DNA from: Ignavibacteriales bacterium
GTDB taxonomy: Bacteria; Bacteroidota; Ignavibacteria; Ignavibacteriales; SURF-24
NCBI GenBank assembly: GCA_003599415.1
Contig: QZKB01000133.1
Coordinates: 34,481 to 98,480, forward strand
DNA length: 64,000 bases
Direction of reading: 5' to 3'
Below are positions 9,833-20,833 of the stretch, in pieces; the first letter of the stretch is position 1, and every line of letters starts with the position of its first letter. A model generated the notes under the pieces. That model was not told the origin of the DNA and made no database searches. It worked only from the letters and a program-made list of their open reading frames with translations. The translations under genes and the position numbers were made by a program.

Positions 9833-12060
9833 TCAGTTAACTTATTAAAATAGAATTTTGATTTTATTTCATCTGCAAAATTACACATCCAATTTACTTT
9901 TTTTAATTGTGAATATAAAACTTCATTCAGATTTTTATCCTGCTTGTATCGCATCGCTCTGATTGTAAGAAGTTTAGCTTTTTCAAAATCTTGTTCCTGA
10001 AAACATTTTTTTGCCAGGCTTAATATTCCAATAGCTTTTATTGTTGAATTAGGCATTGAAATATCTTTAACTATCGCACTTGTAATTCGGCTGACCGTAC
10101 TATCATCATATTTTTCATCAACTAATAGTGGCAAGGAAGCATAAAAAATACTATCGGAATTCATGCTCTTTAAAATAGATAAGCTGGTTGAATCATTACC
10201 TGCAATATATTCTCTTAGCATACCAGGTCTTTTGGATAATCCTAATTTAATTTGAGATGATATTAGAAAACCATAAGAAGGACTTTCCACCAGCAATTCA
10301 GAATATAACTTCAAGGCAGTTTCAAAATCACTTATGAGGACATATTGATCAGCCAGCATATTTTTCAGACTATACTCAAACGAAGTTGAGTCGTATTTTT
10401 TTATTTCTGTTTTTAGAATTTGAAATGCTGAATTGTAATTTCCAAGCTTATTTAAACTGGTTATATAACCAAACAGTGCAGGATAAGAACCGGAATAATT
10501 CAACAGGTTCTTAAACTTATTCATTGCATTGTTATAATCCTTTAAGTTGAACAATCTCCAACCATCATCTATCTGCTCTGAAAAAAATCTTGCGCAAACT
10601 TTTTTAAAAATTGGTGGTCTTGCAAAATACAATCTTGCCGAATGAATGTTGTTTTGATAATCCTGTTGTTTCAAAAACATTAAATATTCTTTTTCAACCC
10701 GCTCAACTGATTTGCCGTAAATTAAGTCAAACTCATTTTCAGAATAGTATCGTTTAAATTTTTCTGCTCCGTAAGTATCAATCAAATATTTGCAGAATGA
10801 ACCGGAATAGATGTAGGATAACGAAGACGCCTGGCCGAAAAAATTAAAACCGGAAAATAATTTTGCAACCGGGATTGAGTAACCGTTTTTATATGCTAAG
10901 TACGCAAGGTAGTGATTGGAATAATAGCCAGGGCAGTAATCAATGGCAGATGCAATACCTTCTGTTAATGCCATACTTAAATTGCCCGGAATTTTAAAAA
11001 TCGTTTTTCCAAATTCGCTTGAGACAGCATGCACAATTTCATGTTTTAATGTTGATGAAAAACTATTTGCATCAACAAAAATTTGCTGTAACCATGGTTT
11101 GGAAACGTCTGCATTTGCAGAACCAAACAGATTTTTCTTCTGGATATTATCTCTGAAAACGAAAATGGTTACAGGAATATCATTTTTAATCTTAAGTTCA
11201 GTCCTTATTTCTTCATAAAAATATTCGGATGATAATCCAATTACTTCTACTTTAGATTTGCTTAAAGACTTATCAAAATAAAATTCAAAATGCTGTGTCT
11301 TAAGCAATCCTCCTAAATTGTTTTTCAGTAATCCGGTTGTTAAAGAGTAACCCATATAACCGGAACAGAAGTAAAACAGTACTGCCGGTAAAAAAAAGAT
11401 TGTAAGAAATAAATACTTCCTATTGACAGATATAGTTTTGGTTTTTAGAAAAATTCTTAACAGTATTGCACTAACTGATCCGAAGTAAACCAGATTTATC
11501 AATCTGTATGAAATTAGCTTCCAATCAATTTTAATCGTCTCATCATAAATCGTCCCAGGATAATATCCAAAAACCGGGTTATAAAAGTAAACCTGCGGAT
11601 TGAAGTAAAATTCAAAAAGTGGAATCGATAAAACCAGCAGAAACATTACAGTAAAGATTGTCTTGTTAAATTTTTTCCAGGTTAGAAATGAAATTAACGC
11701 AAGTGAAATTCCAACAAGACCCGATGGAACTGCAAGTACAAAATAAAAATAAATTCCGTCAAGCAGTGAACAGTTCAGAATAAAAAATGAAGCGATGAGT
11801 GAAATTACAAACGGCAGACTTAAGAAAAACAGAACTGCCCAAAGAAGTTCTGATAAAAATTTTTTATCAAATATAAATTGGTTTTTCCGGATGGATATTA
11901 CTGTGAACAAACCAACCAGGAAACCAAGTAATATACTATTAATAAAAGAGTATTCGAAACCCAGAATATTTGTAAGAGGAAATTGAAGCAATACAAAATC
12001 GATCAGAACAATAAACAGGCAAATTACTATAAAGGATCTGTTCCTGTAGTAAGGCATCAT
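9829..12060 (-). CDS. Multi-TM protein with zinc-peptidase-like HExxH motif (peptidase MA-like) and C-terminal TPR-like repeats
   Basis: About 6 N-terminal hydrophobic segments; TLKHEIVHAVSSEFG; C-terminal FNLKDYNNAMNKFKNLLNYSG...; 4-bp overlap with the CCA enzyme gene. Confidence 0.6.
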   Translation of the reverse strand: MMPYYRNRSFIVICLFIVLIDFVLLQFPLTNILGFEYSFINSILLGFLVGLFTVISIRKNQFIFDKKFLSELLWAVLFFLSLPFVISLIASFFILNCSLLDGIYFYFVLAVPSGLVGISLALISFLTWKKFNKTIFTVMFLLVLSIPLFEFYFNPQVYFYNPVFGYYPGTIYDETIKIDWKLISYRLINLVYFGSVSAILLRIFLKTKTISVNRKYLFLTIFFLPAVLFYFCSGYMGYSLTTGLLKNNLGGLLKTQHFEFYFDKSLSKSKVEVIGLSSEYFYEEIRTELKIKNDIPVTIFVFRDNIQKKNLFGSANADVSKPWLQQIFVDANSFSSTLKHEIVHAVSSEFGKTIFKIPGNLSMALTEGIASAIDYCPGYYSNHYLAYLAYKNGYSIPVAKLFSGFNFFGQASSLSYIYSGSFCKYLIDTYGAEKFKRYYSENEFDLIYGKSVERVEKEYLMFLKQQDYQNNIHSARLYFARPPIFKKVCARFFSEQIDDGWRLFNLKDYNNAMNKFKNLLNYSGSYPALFGYITSLNKLGNYNSAFQILKTEIKKYDSTSFEYSLKNMLADQYVLISDFETALKLYSELLVESPSYGFLISSQIKLGLSKRPGMLREYIAGNDSTSLSILKSMNSDSIFYASLPLLVDEKYDDSTVSRITSAIVKDISMPNSTIKAIGILSLAKKCFQEQDFEKAKLLTIRAMRYKQDKNLNEVLYSQLKKVNWMCNFADEIKSKFYFNKLTE

Positions 12061-12077
12061 AAATTTCGCAAGGGACT

Positions 12078-13970
12078 TTAATTAAAACTTAGTTTCATTA
12101 TTGCACCATTAACTCCAACACCCATCCAGGATTTATCATTAGTCAAAATAATCCTGTTAAGTGATTTTTTCAACTTTGGTTCGTGCAATTTCCAGTTCTT
12201 TCCGCTGTTGGTTGTATATAAAATTAATCCCTTTGAACCAATAACAATTCCATGCTGAATATCTTTAAAGGTTACGTCGAATAAACCATTTGGAAAATTC
12301 TCTTCAGACTTCGACCAGGTTTCACCTGAATTTTCCGTTCTTAAAATATTTCCATCGCCACCAACAATAAATCCAAGACGATTATTTACAAAGTTTATAC
12401 TTTTCAGGTAGCTTGAAGTTAACTGGTTTTGATAAATCCAGGTTTCTCCTTTATCAGTAGTTTTAAGCAAATCACCGTTTTTACCAACAATAAAACCGGT
12501 TTTGTCGTTAAGGAAAAAGATATCATAAAATGTACTTAGTGAATTAGATTTGATTCTAAGCCAGTTCAGGCCTGCATCATTTGTTTTAAGTATTAATCCT
12601 TTATTACCTACAATAAATCCCTCGGATTGATTTACGAATTTTATTCTGAGGAATGCATTGTCAGTTTCAAAAATTTGTTTTTCCCAGGTATAACCACCAT
12701 CTGTTGTTTGCAAGAGGACTGAGCTATCGCCTATTGCAAATCCCTTCTTTTCATTAATAAATATTACATCAAAAATATCTTGTGTTATATTGGTGTTCAG
12801 TATTAACCAGTTACTTCCGTTATCAGATGATTTCAAGATTACCCCATATTCACCGCAACAAAAAATATTGTTATTAAACTGATTAATAGAATTCAGGTTT
12901 TCGTAGACTGGGCTTTTAAGTGCTTTAATTACCAGAGATGATTTTTTCTGCTCTGTTTTATTTCCTCCTTTGTCTTCATTTTCATTCAGAAGCAATAGAT
13001 CCTTTCCCGATTTCCAGTTTGCAAGTACCTGGTCCATAATGTAATAGATCGAACCTACGGCAAATATCAGAATTAAAGCAGAATAAATAATGGCTTTGAT
13101 CTTATATCTTTTATTATTCCTTGCCCCTAAGTGCTGATTAATTGAATTAGCATTTTTATCATCTCCCAATAAATTTACCAATTCATAAAAGTCTTTCAGA
13201 TTTTTTAATCTTTCATTTGGGTTTTTAGCTAAAAGAGTTAAAATTATCTTGTCAATTTGTTCGGGCAGTTCAGGCGCATAATGCAAAATTGAAGATGGCT
13301 GGTAATGTAAATGTCCATTGATAATTTCATCTGCACTGTTTGCTTCAAATGGAGTAACACCAGCTAACATTTCGTAAAATGTTATTCCTAAAGAATAGAT
13401 GTCGCTTTGAATAGTGGGATCGCCACTTTTAAACAATTCAGGACTCATATAAGGTAAAGTCCCCGGATTGGTTCTTGCAATATTAATATTCTTAACGAAT
13501 AAGGATTTTGAAATTCCAAAATCCATTATTTTAACAACACCATCTTTACTGATAATAATGTTCGAGGGTTTAACATCTAAATGCAGGAAACCTTTTGAAT
13601 GAGCATAATCCAACCCGTTAATAACTTGCTTGATAATCTCAATCGCCTCTTGAAGATCAAGCCTTGACTTTCTTACAATCAGGTTTTCAAGAGTTTCTCC
13701 CTCAACATATTCCATTACAATTCCAAGAGTCCCGCTTTCCTGGATAAAATCATATATGGGCACAATGTTGGGATGAGAAAGTTTTGCCTGGTTCCTTGCT
13801 TCCTGTTTAAATTTTTTAATTGTATCCATAAAATCTTTGGATTGTATATTCAGAAATTTTATGGCTACTTCTCTGTCTAAGACGGAATCATAACCTTTAT
13901 AAACCATCCCCATTCCACCTTTGCCAATTTCTTGGATAATTCTAAAGTTACCATATTGATTTTGGCTCAT
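12078..13970 (-). CDS. Transmembrane Ser/Thr protein kinase with extracytoplasmic Ycf48-like beta-propeller
   Basis: GKGGMGMVYKGYD, VAIK, LDVKPSN, DFG, SPE motifs; one TM; six GxxGxxLxTxDxGxxW repeats plus a partial seventh. Start set at MSQNQYGNF rather than the longer ORF start at 14015. Confidence 0.9.
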   Translation of the reverse strand: MSQNQYGNFRIIQEIGKGGMGMVYKGYDSVLDREVAIKFLNIQSKDFMDTIKKFKQEARNQAKLSHPNIVPIYDFIQESGTLGIVMEYVEGETLENLIVRKSRLDLQEAIEIIKQVINGLDYAHSKGFLHLDVKPSNIIISKDGVVKIMDFGISKSLFVKNINIARTNPGTLPYMSPELFKSGDPTIQSDIYSLGITFYEMLAGVTPFEANSADEIINGHLHYQPSSILHYAPELPEQIDKIILTLLAKNPNERLKNLKDFYELVNLLGDDKNANSINQHLGARNNKRYKIKAIIYSALILIFAVGSIYYIMDQVLANWKSGKDLLLLNENEDKGGNKTEQKKSSLVIKALKSPVYENLNSINQFNNNIFCCGEYGVILKSSDNGSNWLILNTNITQDIFDVIFINEKKGFAIGDSSVLLQTTDGGYTWEKQIFETDNAFLRIKFVNQSEGFIVGNKGLILKTNDAGLNWLRIKSNSLSTFYDIFFLNDKTGFIVGKNGDLLKTTDKGETWIYQNQLTSSYLKSINFVNNRLGFIVGGDGNILRTENSGETWSKSEENFPNGLFDVTFKDIQHGIVIGSKGLILYTTNSGKNWKLHEPKLKKSLNRIILTNDKSWMGVGVNGAIMKLSFN

Positions 13971-14134
13971 TCCATTTCCCTCAAAAAAAATAAGTGAGCA
14001 GATTTTTTGAAACAAAAGTAAAAATTTGATAATCTAATTACAATTGCTACTACCTATATTATCTTGTCTTATGCAATTATTTATATTATTCGTATATTTG
14101 TGCGGCAATTTTTAATGATTGCTTTGTTTATTTT

Positions 14135-14218
14135 GCGAGAATGGCGGAATTTGGCAGACGCGCTAGACTTAGGATCTAGTACCGCGAAGGTGTCGGGGTT
14201 CGAGTCCCCGTTCTCGCA
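14135..14218 (+). tRNA. tRNA-Leu (anticodon UAG), CCA not encoded
   Basis: Acceptor GCGAGAA/TTCTCGC, anticodon stem CTAGA/TCTAG with loop CTTAGGA, T-arm GGGGTTCGAGTCCCC, long variable arm. Confidence 0.95.
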
Positions 14219-14268
14219 CAAGTTTTTTCTTAATTTCATCATATTATTTAACTTTTTTTGAGGATTTA

Positions 14269-15570
14269 TTGGAAACAAAAATAAATGTCATTTCCGCAGG
14301 TGAACATGAATTAGAAGCTACTCTTACTTATGAAGAAATCCTACCTGAAATTGAACAAGCATATAAAGAAGAAGGTAAAAAAATTGAAATGCCCGGTTTT
14401 AGAAAGGGTAAAGTTCCGTTGGCATTACTAAAGAAAACTTATGGTGAAGCAATTGAATATAAAGCAAGTGAGAAAATTGCTAATAAAAAATTCTGGGAAA
14501 TAGTTGAAGAGCAGAATCTCAATCCGATTAGTACCCCTAAAATGGTAGATCTCGATTTTGAACGTGGTTCAAAAATTATGTTCAAAATTCAATATGAAGT
14601 AATGCCTGAACTTGAATTAAAAGATTATACCGGAAATGAGATTTCAAAAATTGAACTTAAAGTAAACGATGAAATGGTTGACGATGAAATTACTTCATTA
14701 AGAAAAAGAAACAGCAAAGATGAAGTGACTGAAGTTGTAGAAGATAAAATGAATGTGATTAATGTAAATCTTAAGAAACTTGATGAATCCGGGAATATAA
14801 CAGATGAAAAAGGACAGGATTTAAATATTGACCTCTCCGATTCAAGAGTAAATAAAGATATAGTTGAAAATGCGATCGGAAAGAAGAAAGGCGAAACATT
14901 TAAATTCAGCTTTAAGGATATGCATGAAGTTGATGAGGATGGAAATAAAAAAGTTATAGAAGAGACTTATAATTACGAGGCAACCATCAATTCAATTAAT
15001 AAAATTGTGTTACCTGAATTTGATGATGAGTTCGTTAAAAAAATATCTAAAGAAAAATTTTCCAATGTTTCTGACTGGACAGAAAACATCCGTAAAGGAA
15101 TACAGAGCTATTATGATTTACAATCTGAAGATATGTATATAAACGGACTTCTTTCCACTATTGTTAAGAATAATGATTTTGAACCACCACACGGTTATGT
15201 CCATAAAATACTTGATAATCTTGTTGCAATGGAACAAGATAAAGCAAAAAGAGAAGGTCATAAACATTTTGATGCTCATCAGGTAGAAAAACAACTTCAC
15301 AGCCGCGCTGAATGGAATGCTAAATGGCAAATTATTGTTAATAGTTTAGCTAAGAAGGAAAATATTGCTGTTTCAGAAGAAGAATTAAAAGAAACTGCAG
15401 AAAAAGAAGCTGCTGAAACCGGAATTTCTGTTGAGAAACTTCTGAAGTTTTATAAAGATTCCGGCCGTAAGGATACTCTTCTTGAACAAAAGGTAATTGA
15501 TTTCCTTAAAGCTAATAATTCCGCAAAAGTCATAAATCCTAATGAACAAAAACAAACTGAGAAAGAGTAA
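14269..15570 (+). CDS. tig: Trigger factor (TTG start)
   Basis: N-terminal ribosome-binding signature [19 protein letters not shown]; upstream of clpP. Confidence 0.9.
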   Translation: METKINVISAGEHELEATLTYEEILPEIEQAYKEEGKKIEMPGFRKGKVPLALLKKTYGEAIEYKASEKIANKKFWEIVEEQNLNPISTPKMVDLDFERGSKIMFKIQYEVMPELELKDYTGNEISKIELKVNDEMVDDEITSLRKRNSKDEVTEVVEDKMNVINVNLKKLDESGNITDEKGQDLNIDLSDSRVNKDIVENAIGKKKGETFKFSFKDMHEVDEDGNKKVIEETYNYEATINSINKIVLPEFDDEFVKKISKEKFSNVSDWTENIRKGIQSYYDLQSEDMYINGLLSTIVKNNDFEPPHGYVHKILDNLVAMEQDKAKREGHKHFDAHQVEKQLHSRAEWNAKWQIIVNSLAKKENIAVSEEELKETAEKEAAETGISVEKLLKFYKDSGRKDTLLEQKVIDFLKANNSAKVINPNEQKQTEKE

Positions 15571-15572
15571 AA

Positions 15573-16202
15573 ATGAAAACTGAAATTTATAACCAGCTTG
15601 TTCCTTATGTAATTGAACAAACCGGTCGTGGTGAACGTGGTATGGATATATTCTCCCGGTTATTAAGGGATAGAATAATTTTCATAGGTACACCAATTGA
15701 CGATCATATTGCAAGTCTTGTTATAGCACAGCTTATTTTCCTGGAATCAGAGGATGCGGAAAAAGATATTAATCTTTACATCAATTCACCCGGTGGCAGT
15801 GTCTCAGCCGGTCTTGCAATTTATGATACTATGAAATACATCAAACCGGATGTAGCTACAATTTGTGTCGGATTAGCGGCAAGCATGGGCGCTATTTTAT
15901 TAGCCGGTGGTGCAGATGGCAAAAGATCATCACTCCCCCATTCAAGAATACTGATTCATCAACCCTGGGTAAGCGGATTACAAGGACAGACTACCGATAT
16001 TGAAATCCATGCTAAGGAGATGGTTAAAACAAGGGAAACATTATATAAAATCTTAGCTGAACATACGGGTAAACCGCTTGAGCAAATTGCAAAAGATAGT
16101 GATCGTGATTATTATATGTCCCCTGAAGAAGCTAAAGAGTATAGACTTATCGATCATATTTTTGAAAAGAGAATAGTACCTAACTTAGATAAAAAAGATT
16201 AA
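15573..16202 (+). CDS. clpP: ATP-dependent Clp protease proteolytic subunit
   Basis: [32 protein letters not shown] (Ser), [10 protein letters not shown] (His). Confidence 0.97.
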   Translation: MKTEIYNQLVPYVIEQTGRGERGMDIFSRLLRDRIIFIGTPIDDHIASLVIAQLIFLESEDAEKDINLYINSPGGSVSAGLAIYDTMKYIKPDVATICVGLAASMGAILLAGGADGKRSSLPHSRILIHQPWVSGLQGQTTDIEIHAKEMVKTRETLYKILAEHTGKPLEQIAKDSDRDYYMSPEEAKEYRLIDHIFEKRIVPNLDKKD

Positions 16203-16230
16203 TGCAAGATTTGCATATTCAATTTTGAAA

Positions 16231-16256
16231 GAGATTGTATCAACAATCCCTTTTTT
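16231..16256 (+). terminator. Probable rho-independent terminator after clpP
   Basis: GATTGT-ATCA-ACAATC hairpin followed by TTTTTT. Confidence 0.55.
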
Positions 16257-16353
16257 GTTACCTATTGTAGAAAATAAATAACAATGAAATTGCTTCATAA
16301 TAATTCTATTGTTCAACGTGTTTTTTTTATGCTATTATAGTAAGATATATTTC

Positions 16354-16382
16354 TTGACATTAGGAATATTGTAAGCTATTTT
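16354..16382 (+). promoter_or_regulatory. Possible housekeeping promoter of the nuo operon
   Basis: TTGACA (16354-16359), 17-nt spacer, TATTTT (16377-16382), 22 bp before the nuoA ATG. Promoter consensus in this lineage may differ. Confidence 0.4.
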
Positions 16383-16404
16383 TGCTAAAAATTTCTACAA
16401 AATT

Positions 16405-16881
16405 ATGTTAACAGAATTCGGAAAAATTTTTATTTTCCTGCTTATAGCAGTTATCTTCGTAGTCGTTGTTCTATTCGTTTCCAAAATCCTTAGACCACAG
16501 AGACCTACCAAGGAAAAGCTTCTAACTTATGAATGCGGCGAAGATACAATAGGTTCTCCCTGGGTTAAATTCAATATAAGGTTTTATGTTGTAGCGCTTA
16601 TATTTTTAATATTCGATGTTGAAGTTGTTTTATTATTTCCCTGGGCGCTGGCGTACAAAGAATTTGGACTTGCAGGTTATCTAGTTGGTCTTATATTTCT
16701 ATTTGTACTTGGACTTGGAATGGCTTACGAGTGGCGAAAAGGTGATTTAGACTGGGCCAGACCTGCCATTAAAAAACCAGAAGTTGATGTTAAAACCTCC
16801 GGAGAAAAATATCTGTCTAAGGAAATTGAAAAACCAACTTCACTTAAACCTGAAATTGTCGAACCAGTTCAAAAAAATTAA
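16405..16881 (+). CDS. nuoA: NADH-quinone oxidoreductase subunit A
   Basis: [40 protein letters not shown]. Confidence 0.95.
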   Translation: MLTEFGKIFIFLLIAVIFVVVVLFVSKILRPQRPTKEKLLTYECGEDTIGSPWVKFNIRFYVVALIFLIFDVEVVLLFPWALAYKEFGLAGYLVGLIFLFVLGLGMAYEWRKGDLDWARPAIKKPEVDVKTSGEKYLSKEIEKPTSLKPEIVEPVQKN

Positions 16882-16886
16882 TACAT

Positions 16887-17381
16887 ATGAAAAGTTTATT
16901 AGATACTGAATTCCAGGATGGAAATATAGTAATAGCAAAAACCGAAGACTTCCTTAACTGGGCAAGGTTATCATCAATCTGGCAATTGAGTTTTGGTTTG
17001 GCCTGCTGCGCCATTGAAATGATGGCAACATCAGCCTCTCATTACGATTTTGACCGGTTTGGTGTAATACCTCGTCCAACTCCCCGGCAGGCAGATGTAA
17101 TCTTAATCTCAGGCACAGTCACATTGAAAATGGCTACGAGAATCAAAAGACTTTACGAACAGATGTCTGAACCAAAATATATTATTTCTATGGGAAGTTG
17201 TTCAAACTGCGGTGGACCATACTGGGAACACGGTTACCATGTTCTAAAAGGAATTGACCGTGTAATTCCGGTTGATGTTTATGTGCCGGGCTGCCCTCCC
17301 CGTCCTGAAGCTTTGCTTGAAGGACTTTTAAAATTACAAGAAAAAATCAGAAATGAATCATTGATTAAGAAAACTGTATGA
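16887..17381 (+). CDS. nuoB: NADH-quinone oxidoreductase subunit B
   Basis: [36 protein letters not shown]. Confidence 0.97.
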   Translation: MKSLLDTEFQDGNIVIAKTEDFLNWARLSSIWQLSFGLACCAIEMMATSASHYDFDRFGVIPRPTPRQADVILISGTVTLKMATRIKRLYEQMSEPKYIISMGSCSNCGGPYWEHGYHVLKGIDRVIPVDVYVPGCPPRPEALLEGLLKLQEKIRNESLIKKTV

Positions 17382-17905
17382 AAACTTCAGAAGAAATTTT
17401 TCAGATTCTAAAAAATAAATTCCAGGATAAAATAATTGAGTTTAAGAATGTTCAGTTCGAACCTCATATTATTGTTGATCCTCTTGCCATTAAAGCTGTT
17501 TGTTTGTTCCTTAGAGATGAGGTAGAATTAGAGTTTGATTCGTTAATGAATTTGTCCGGTGTAGATGATGCTAATGGTGAAAAGAAGCAGGAAGAAGATG
17601 GTACAACTACAATTATCGGTGGAACATTAAGCGTCTATTATCATCTTGATTCAATTCTATTAAAACATAAAATTACACTTAAAGTATCAACAACTCGAGA
17701 AGAACCTGAAGTTGAATCTGTTGAAAGCGTTTGGAAATGTGCAGACTGGCACGAACGCGAAGTTTATGATCTGTTCGGGATCAAATTCCTGAACCATCCG
17801 GATTTAAGAAGAATACTTATGCCTTATGATTGGGATGCAGGTCATCCTTTAAGAAAAGATTATAAGAATCCTGAATTTTACCAGGGAATGAAAGTCCCTT
17901 ATTAA
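17378..17905 (+). CDS. nuoC: NADH-quinone oxidoreductase subunit C
   Basis: [39 protein letters not shown]. Confidence 0.95.
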   Translation: MKTSEEIFQILKNKFQDKIIEFKNVQFEPHIIVDPLAIKAVCLFLRDEVELEFDSLMNLSGVDDANGEKKQEEDGTTTIIGGTLSVYYHLDSILLKHKITLKVSTTREEPEVESVESVWKCADWHEREVYDLFGIKFLNHPDLRRILMPYDWDAGHPLRKDYKNPEFYQGMKVPY

Positions 17906-17949
17906 TTCTTTTATTTCAAAGTGAACATGAAATTTTAACAAATAAATCT

Positions 17950-19068
17950 ATGGCTCTAAAAACTGAACATATGGTTTTGAATATGGGTCCTCAGCACCCC
18001 TCAACGCACGGTGTGCTGCGACTCGAAGTTGAACTTGAAGGTGAACTGATTATGAAGGTTACTCCGCATATCGGTTATCTTCACAGGTGTTTTGAAAAAC
18101 ATTGCGAAGCTATGACTTATCCGCAGGTTATACCCTATACGGATAGATTAGATTACCTTGCTTCGATGAATAATAATTTCGGTTACGTTGTTACAATGGA
18201 AAGGTTCCTTGGAATACAGGTGCCGGAAAGAGTTGAGTATATTCGTGTTATAATGGCAGAGCTAAACCGAATTGCTTCCCATCTTGTTGCACTGGGTACT
18301 TATGGTGTAGATATTGGCGCATTCACTCCATTCCTTTTTTGCTTTGCTGACAGAGAAAAAATTTTAACACTGTTTGAAATTACCTGCGGGGCAAGACTTC
18401 TTTATAATTATATGTGGATTGGTGGTCTTTCACATGATATTCATCCTGATTTTATAAGATTGACAAAAGAATTTTTAACTTCCTTTAAGCCAAGCATTAT
18501 TCAATTGAATAATCTTCTTTCCTATAACAAGATATTTGTTGAAAGAACTGCTAATGTTGGAATTTTACCAGTAACTACTGCAATTAATTATGGCATAACA
18601 GGACCAAATTTAAGAGGAAGCGGAATTAAGTATGATTTAAGAAGGGACGATCCTTATTCAATTTATGACAGATTTGATTTTGATATTCCAGTTGGACAAG
18701 GATTACAAGGAACCGTTGGCGATTGCTGGGACAGGTATTGGGTACGTGTAAGAGAAATGGAAGAAAGCGTTAAAATAATTGAACAGGCTTTGGCAACATT
18801 CCCTGCAAGCGGTGATGTTCAGTCAGCAATACCAAAAAGAATTAAACCGCCTGCCGGTTCAATTTATGGAAGAGTTGAAAATCCTAAAGGTGAACTTGGT
18901 TTCTTTATTGTTAGTGATGGCACAACGAATCCTTACAGAATTAAAGTCAGAGGACCATCGTTTGTAAACCTTGAAGTTCTTGGAGAACTTTGCAAAGGCC
19001 ATCTTGTAGCAGATGTAATTGCTATACTTGGTAGTATAGATATCGTTCTTGGTGAAGTTGATAGATAA
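17950..19068 (+). CDS. nuoD: NADH-quinone oxidoreductase subunit D
   Basis: NMGPQHPSTHGVLRLEVELEGE; C-terminal LGSIDIVLGEVDR. Confidence 0.97.
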   Translation: MALKTEHMVLNMGPQHPSTHGVLRLEVELEGELIMKVTPHIGYLHRCFEKHCEAMTYPQVIPYTDRLDYLASMNNNFGYVVTMERFLGIQVPERVEYIRVIMAELNRIASHLVALGTYGVDIGAFTPFLFCFADREKILTLFEITCGARLLYNYMWIGGLSHDIHPDFIRLTKEFLTSFKPSIIQLNNLLSYNKIFVERTANVGILPVTTAINYGITGPNLRGSGIKYDLRRDDPYSIYDRFDFDIPVGQGLQGTVGDCWDRYWVRVREMEESVKIIEQALATFPASGDVQSAIPKRIKPPAGSIYGRVENPKGELGFFIVSDGTTNPYRIKVRGPSFVNLEVLGELCKGHLVADVIAILGSIDIVLGEVDR

Positions 19069-19180
19069 ATAAAAGCCACATAAATCCCTCACGGGGGACT
19101 TAAGGAAGAATTTAAAACGGCTTTAAATAACTTGCCTCTATGCATATCAGCCTGGAGGATTTTAGGAGTAAGTTAATATA

Positions 19181-20248
19181 ATGCATGAGATTTTAAATAA
19201 TTTAATCGGGAATGAGTTAATTGCAACAGTAATAGCTTCTGCTTTCCCGTTAGTCTTTATTTTAATCTATACGCTTTTTGCTGTATGGTGGGAAAGAAAA
19301 GTATCTGCTCATATGCAGGATCGTTTGGGACCGATGAGAACAGGCTGGCATGGAATCTTCCAGACAATTGCAGATATGACTAAACTTCTCATGAAAGAAG
19401 ATATAATTGCTACTCAGAACGATAAGAAACTTTTCAATATTGCCCCGGTTCTTGTATTCGTTGGAAGTTATGCAGCATTTGCGGCAATTCCGTTTGCCGG
19501 AAATTTTATTGGTTCAAACATTGATCTTGGTCTTCTTTATATCATTGGAATATCTTCTTTAGTTGTTATTGCCATTCTAATGGCGGGATGGGCTTCAAAT
19601 AATAAGTATACATTGCTTGGTTCTATCCGCTCAGCTTCACAGTTAATCAGTTATGAAATTCCCACTGCGATAGTTATTCTTACAATGGTAATGCTGCTTG
19701 GAACAATGAACCTGAGAACAATCAGTGAAACACAAACAGCTTACTTTTGGAACTGGAACATATTTGGTGGTGTAGCGCCAATTGGCATTAAAATTTTACT
19801 CATCCCTTTTATGTTTATTTCATTCACAATAATATTTATCAGTACTCTTGCAGAATCAAACAGAGTTCCATTTGATTTACCTGAAGCCGAATCCGAATTG
19901 GTCTCCGGATATTTTACCGAATATGCAGGTATGAAGTATGCAATGTTTATGCTTTCGGAATACGGCAATATGTACGCTGTCTCAGCAGTCATCTCTGCAT
20001 TGTTTCTTGGGGGTTACCAATCGCCTTTTGGTTACATTGGGAATTCATTGGGAATAAGCTGGCTCGTTCCATGGGAACAGTTTTTCTGGTTTACCGTTAA
20101 GGGCTTAAGCTTTGTTACAGCCCATATGTGGTTAAGATGGACTTTACCTCGTTTGCGTGTTGACCAGGTAATGCACCTTTGCTGGAAATATTTAATTCCT
20201 TATTCATTTGCGACTTTAATTATTGTTGGATTTATAACATTGATTTAA
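19181..20248 (+). CDS. nuoH: NADH-quinone oxidoreductase subunit H
   Basis: WWERKVSAHMQDRLGPMRTGWHGIFQTIADMTKLLMKED; ESNRVPFDLPEAESELVSGYFTEY. Confidence 0.97.
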   Translation: MHEILNNLIGNELIATVIASAFPLVFILIYTLFAVWWERKVSAHMQDRLGPMRTGWHGIFQTIADMTKLLMKEDIIATQNDKKLFNIAPVLVFVGSYAAFAAIPFAGNFIGSNIDLGLLYIIGISSLVVIAILMAGWASNNKYTLLGSIRSASQLISYEIPTAIVILTMVMLLGTMNLRTISETQTAYFWNWNIFGGVAPIGIKILLIPFMFISFTIIFISTLAESNRVPFDLPEAESELVSGYFTEYAGMKYAMFMLSEYGNMYAVSAVISALFLGGYQSPFGYIGNSLGISWLVPWEQFFWFTVKGLSFVTAHMWLRWTLPRLRVDQVMHLCWKYLIPYSFATLIIVGFITLI

Positions 20249-20250
20249 TT

Positions 20251-20823
20251 ATGAAAGAATATTTTAAAAATACATGGCTGGGAATATGGACAGCGCTCGT
20301 TGGTATGAAGATTACTTTAAAACATGTTTTCGTACCTGCAGTTACAATTCAATATCCTGATGTAAAAGTTCAGATGCCCGAAAGAGCAAGGAACAGGCTT
20401 TACGTAAATATGGATGATTGTATCGGATGCGATCAATGTGCGCGTGCCTGCCCCGTTGATTGTATTACAATTGAAACTGTTAAAGGAATTCCGGGTGAAG
20501 ACCTTGGACTTACCTCAAACGGAAAAAAGAAAGCGCTTTGGGTTACTAAATTTGATATTGATATCGCTAAATGCTGTTATTGCAGTTTATGTGTTTACCC
20601 CTGCCCTACCGAATGTATTAAGATGACGGATGTTTATGAATTTTCCGAGTATGAAAGAGAAAACTTAGTTTACAAGTTTGCTACTTTAACTGAAGAAGAA
20701 TCAAAAATTAAAATAGAAAATTATGCTAAGCTTGAAGCCGAAAAAGCTGCTCAAAAAGCCGCAGCTGCTGCAAAGCCAAAACCGTCCGCTTCAACTGATG
20801 CACCTAAAACCGAAACCAATTAG
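20251..20823 (+). CDS. nuoI: NADH-quinone oxidoreductase subunit I
   Basis: Two 4Fe-4S motifs CIGCDQCARACPVDC and CCYCSLCVYPCPTEC; start at MKEYFKN. C-terminal Ala/Lys/Pro-rich tail. Confidence 0.95.
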   Translation: MKEYFKNTWLGIWTALVGMKITLKHVFVPAVTIQYPDVKVQMPERARNRLYVNMDDCIGCDQCARACPVDCITIETVKGIPGEDLGLTSNGKKKALWVTKFDIDIAKCCYCSLCVYPCPTECIKMTDVYEFSEYERENLVYKFATLTEEESKIKIENYAKLEAEKAAQKAAAAAKPKPSASTDAPKTETN

Positions 20824-20833
20824 TAAAATAGAT

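Noticed and set aside
14064-14278. Overlapping + and - ORFs of 65 aa
   Set aside because: They cover the tRNA-Leu gene and are explained by it.
18779-18967. Alternative-frame ORF inside nuoD
   Set aside because: Lies in another frame of an intact conserved gene; likewise 20414-20626 in nuoI and 22413-22604 in nuoL.
20179-20250. N-terminal extension of the nuoI ORF; similar extension for nuoJ (20723-20833)
   Set aside because: Extensions overlap the preceding gene; family-typical N-termini start at 20251 and 20834.
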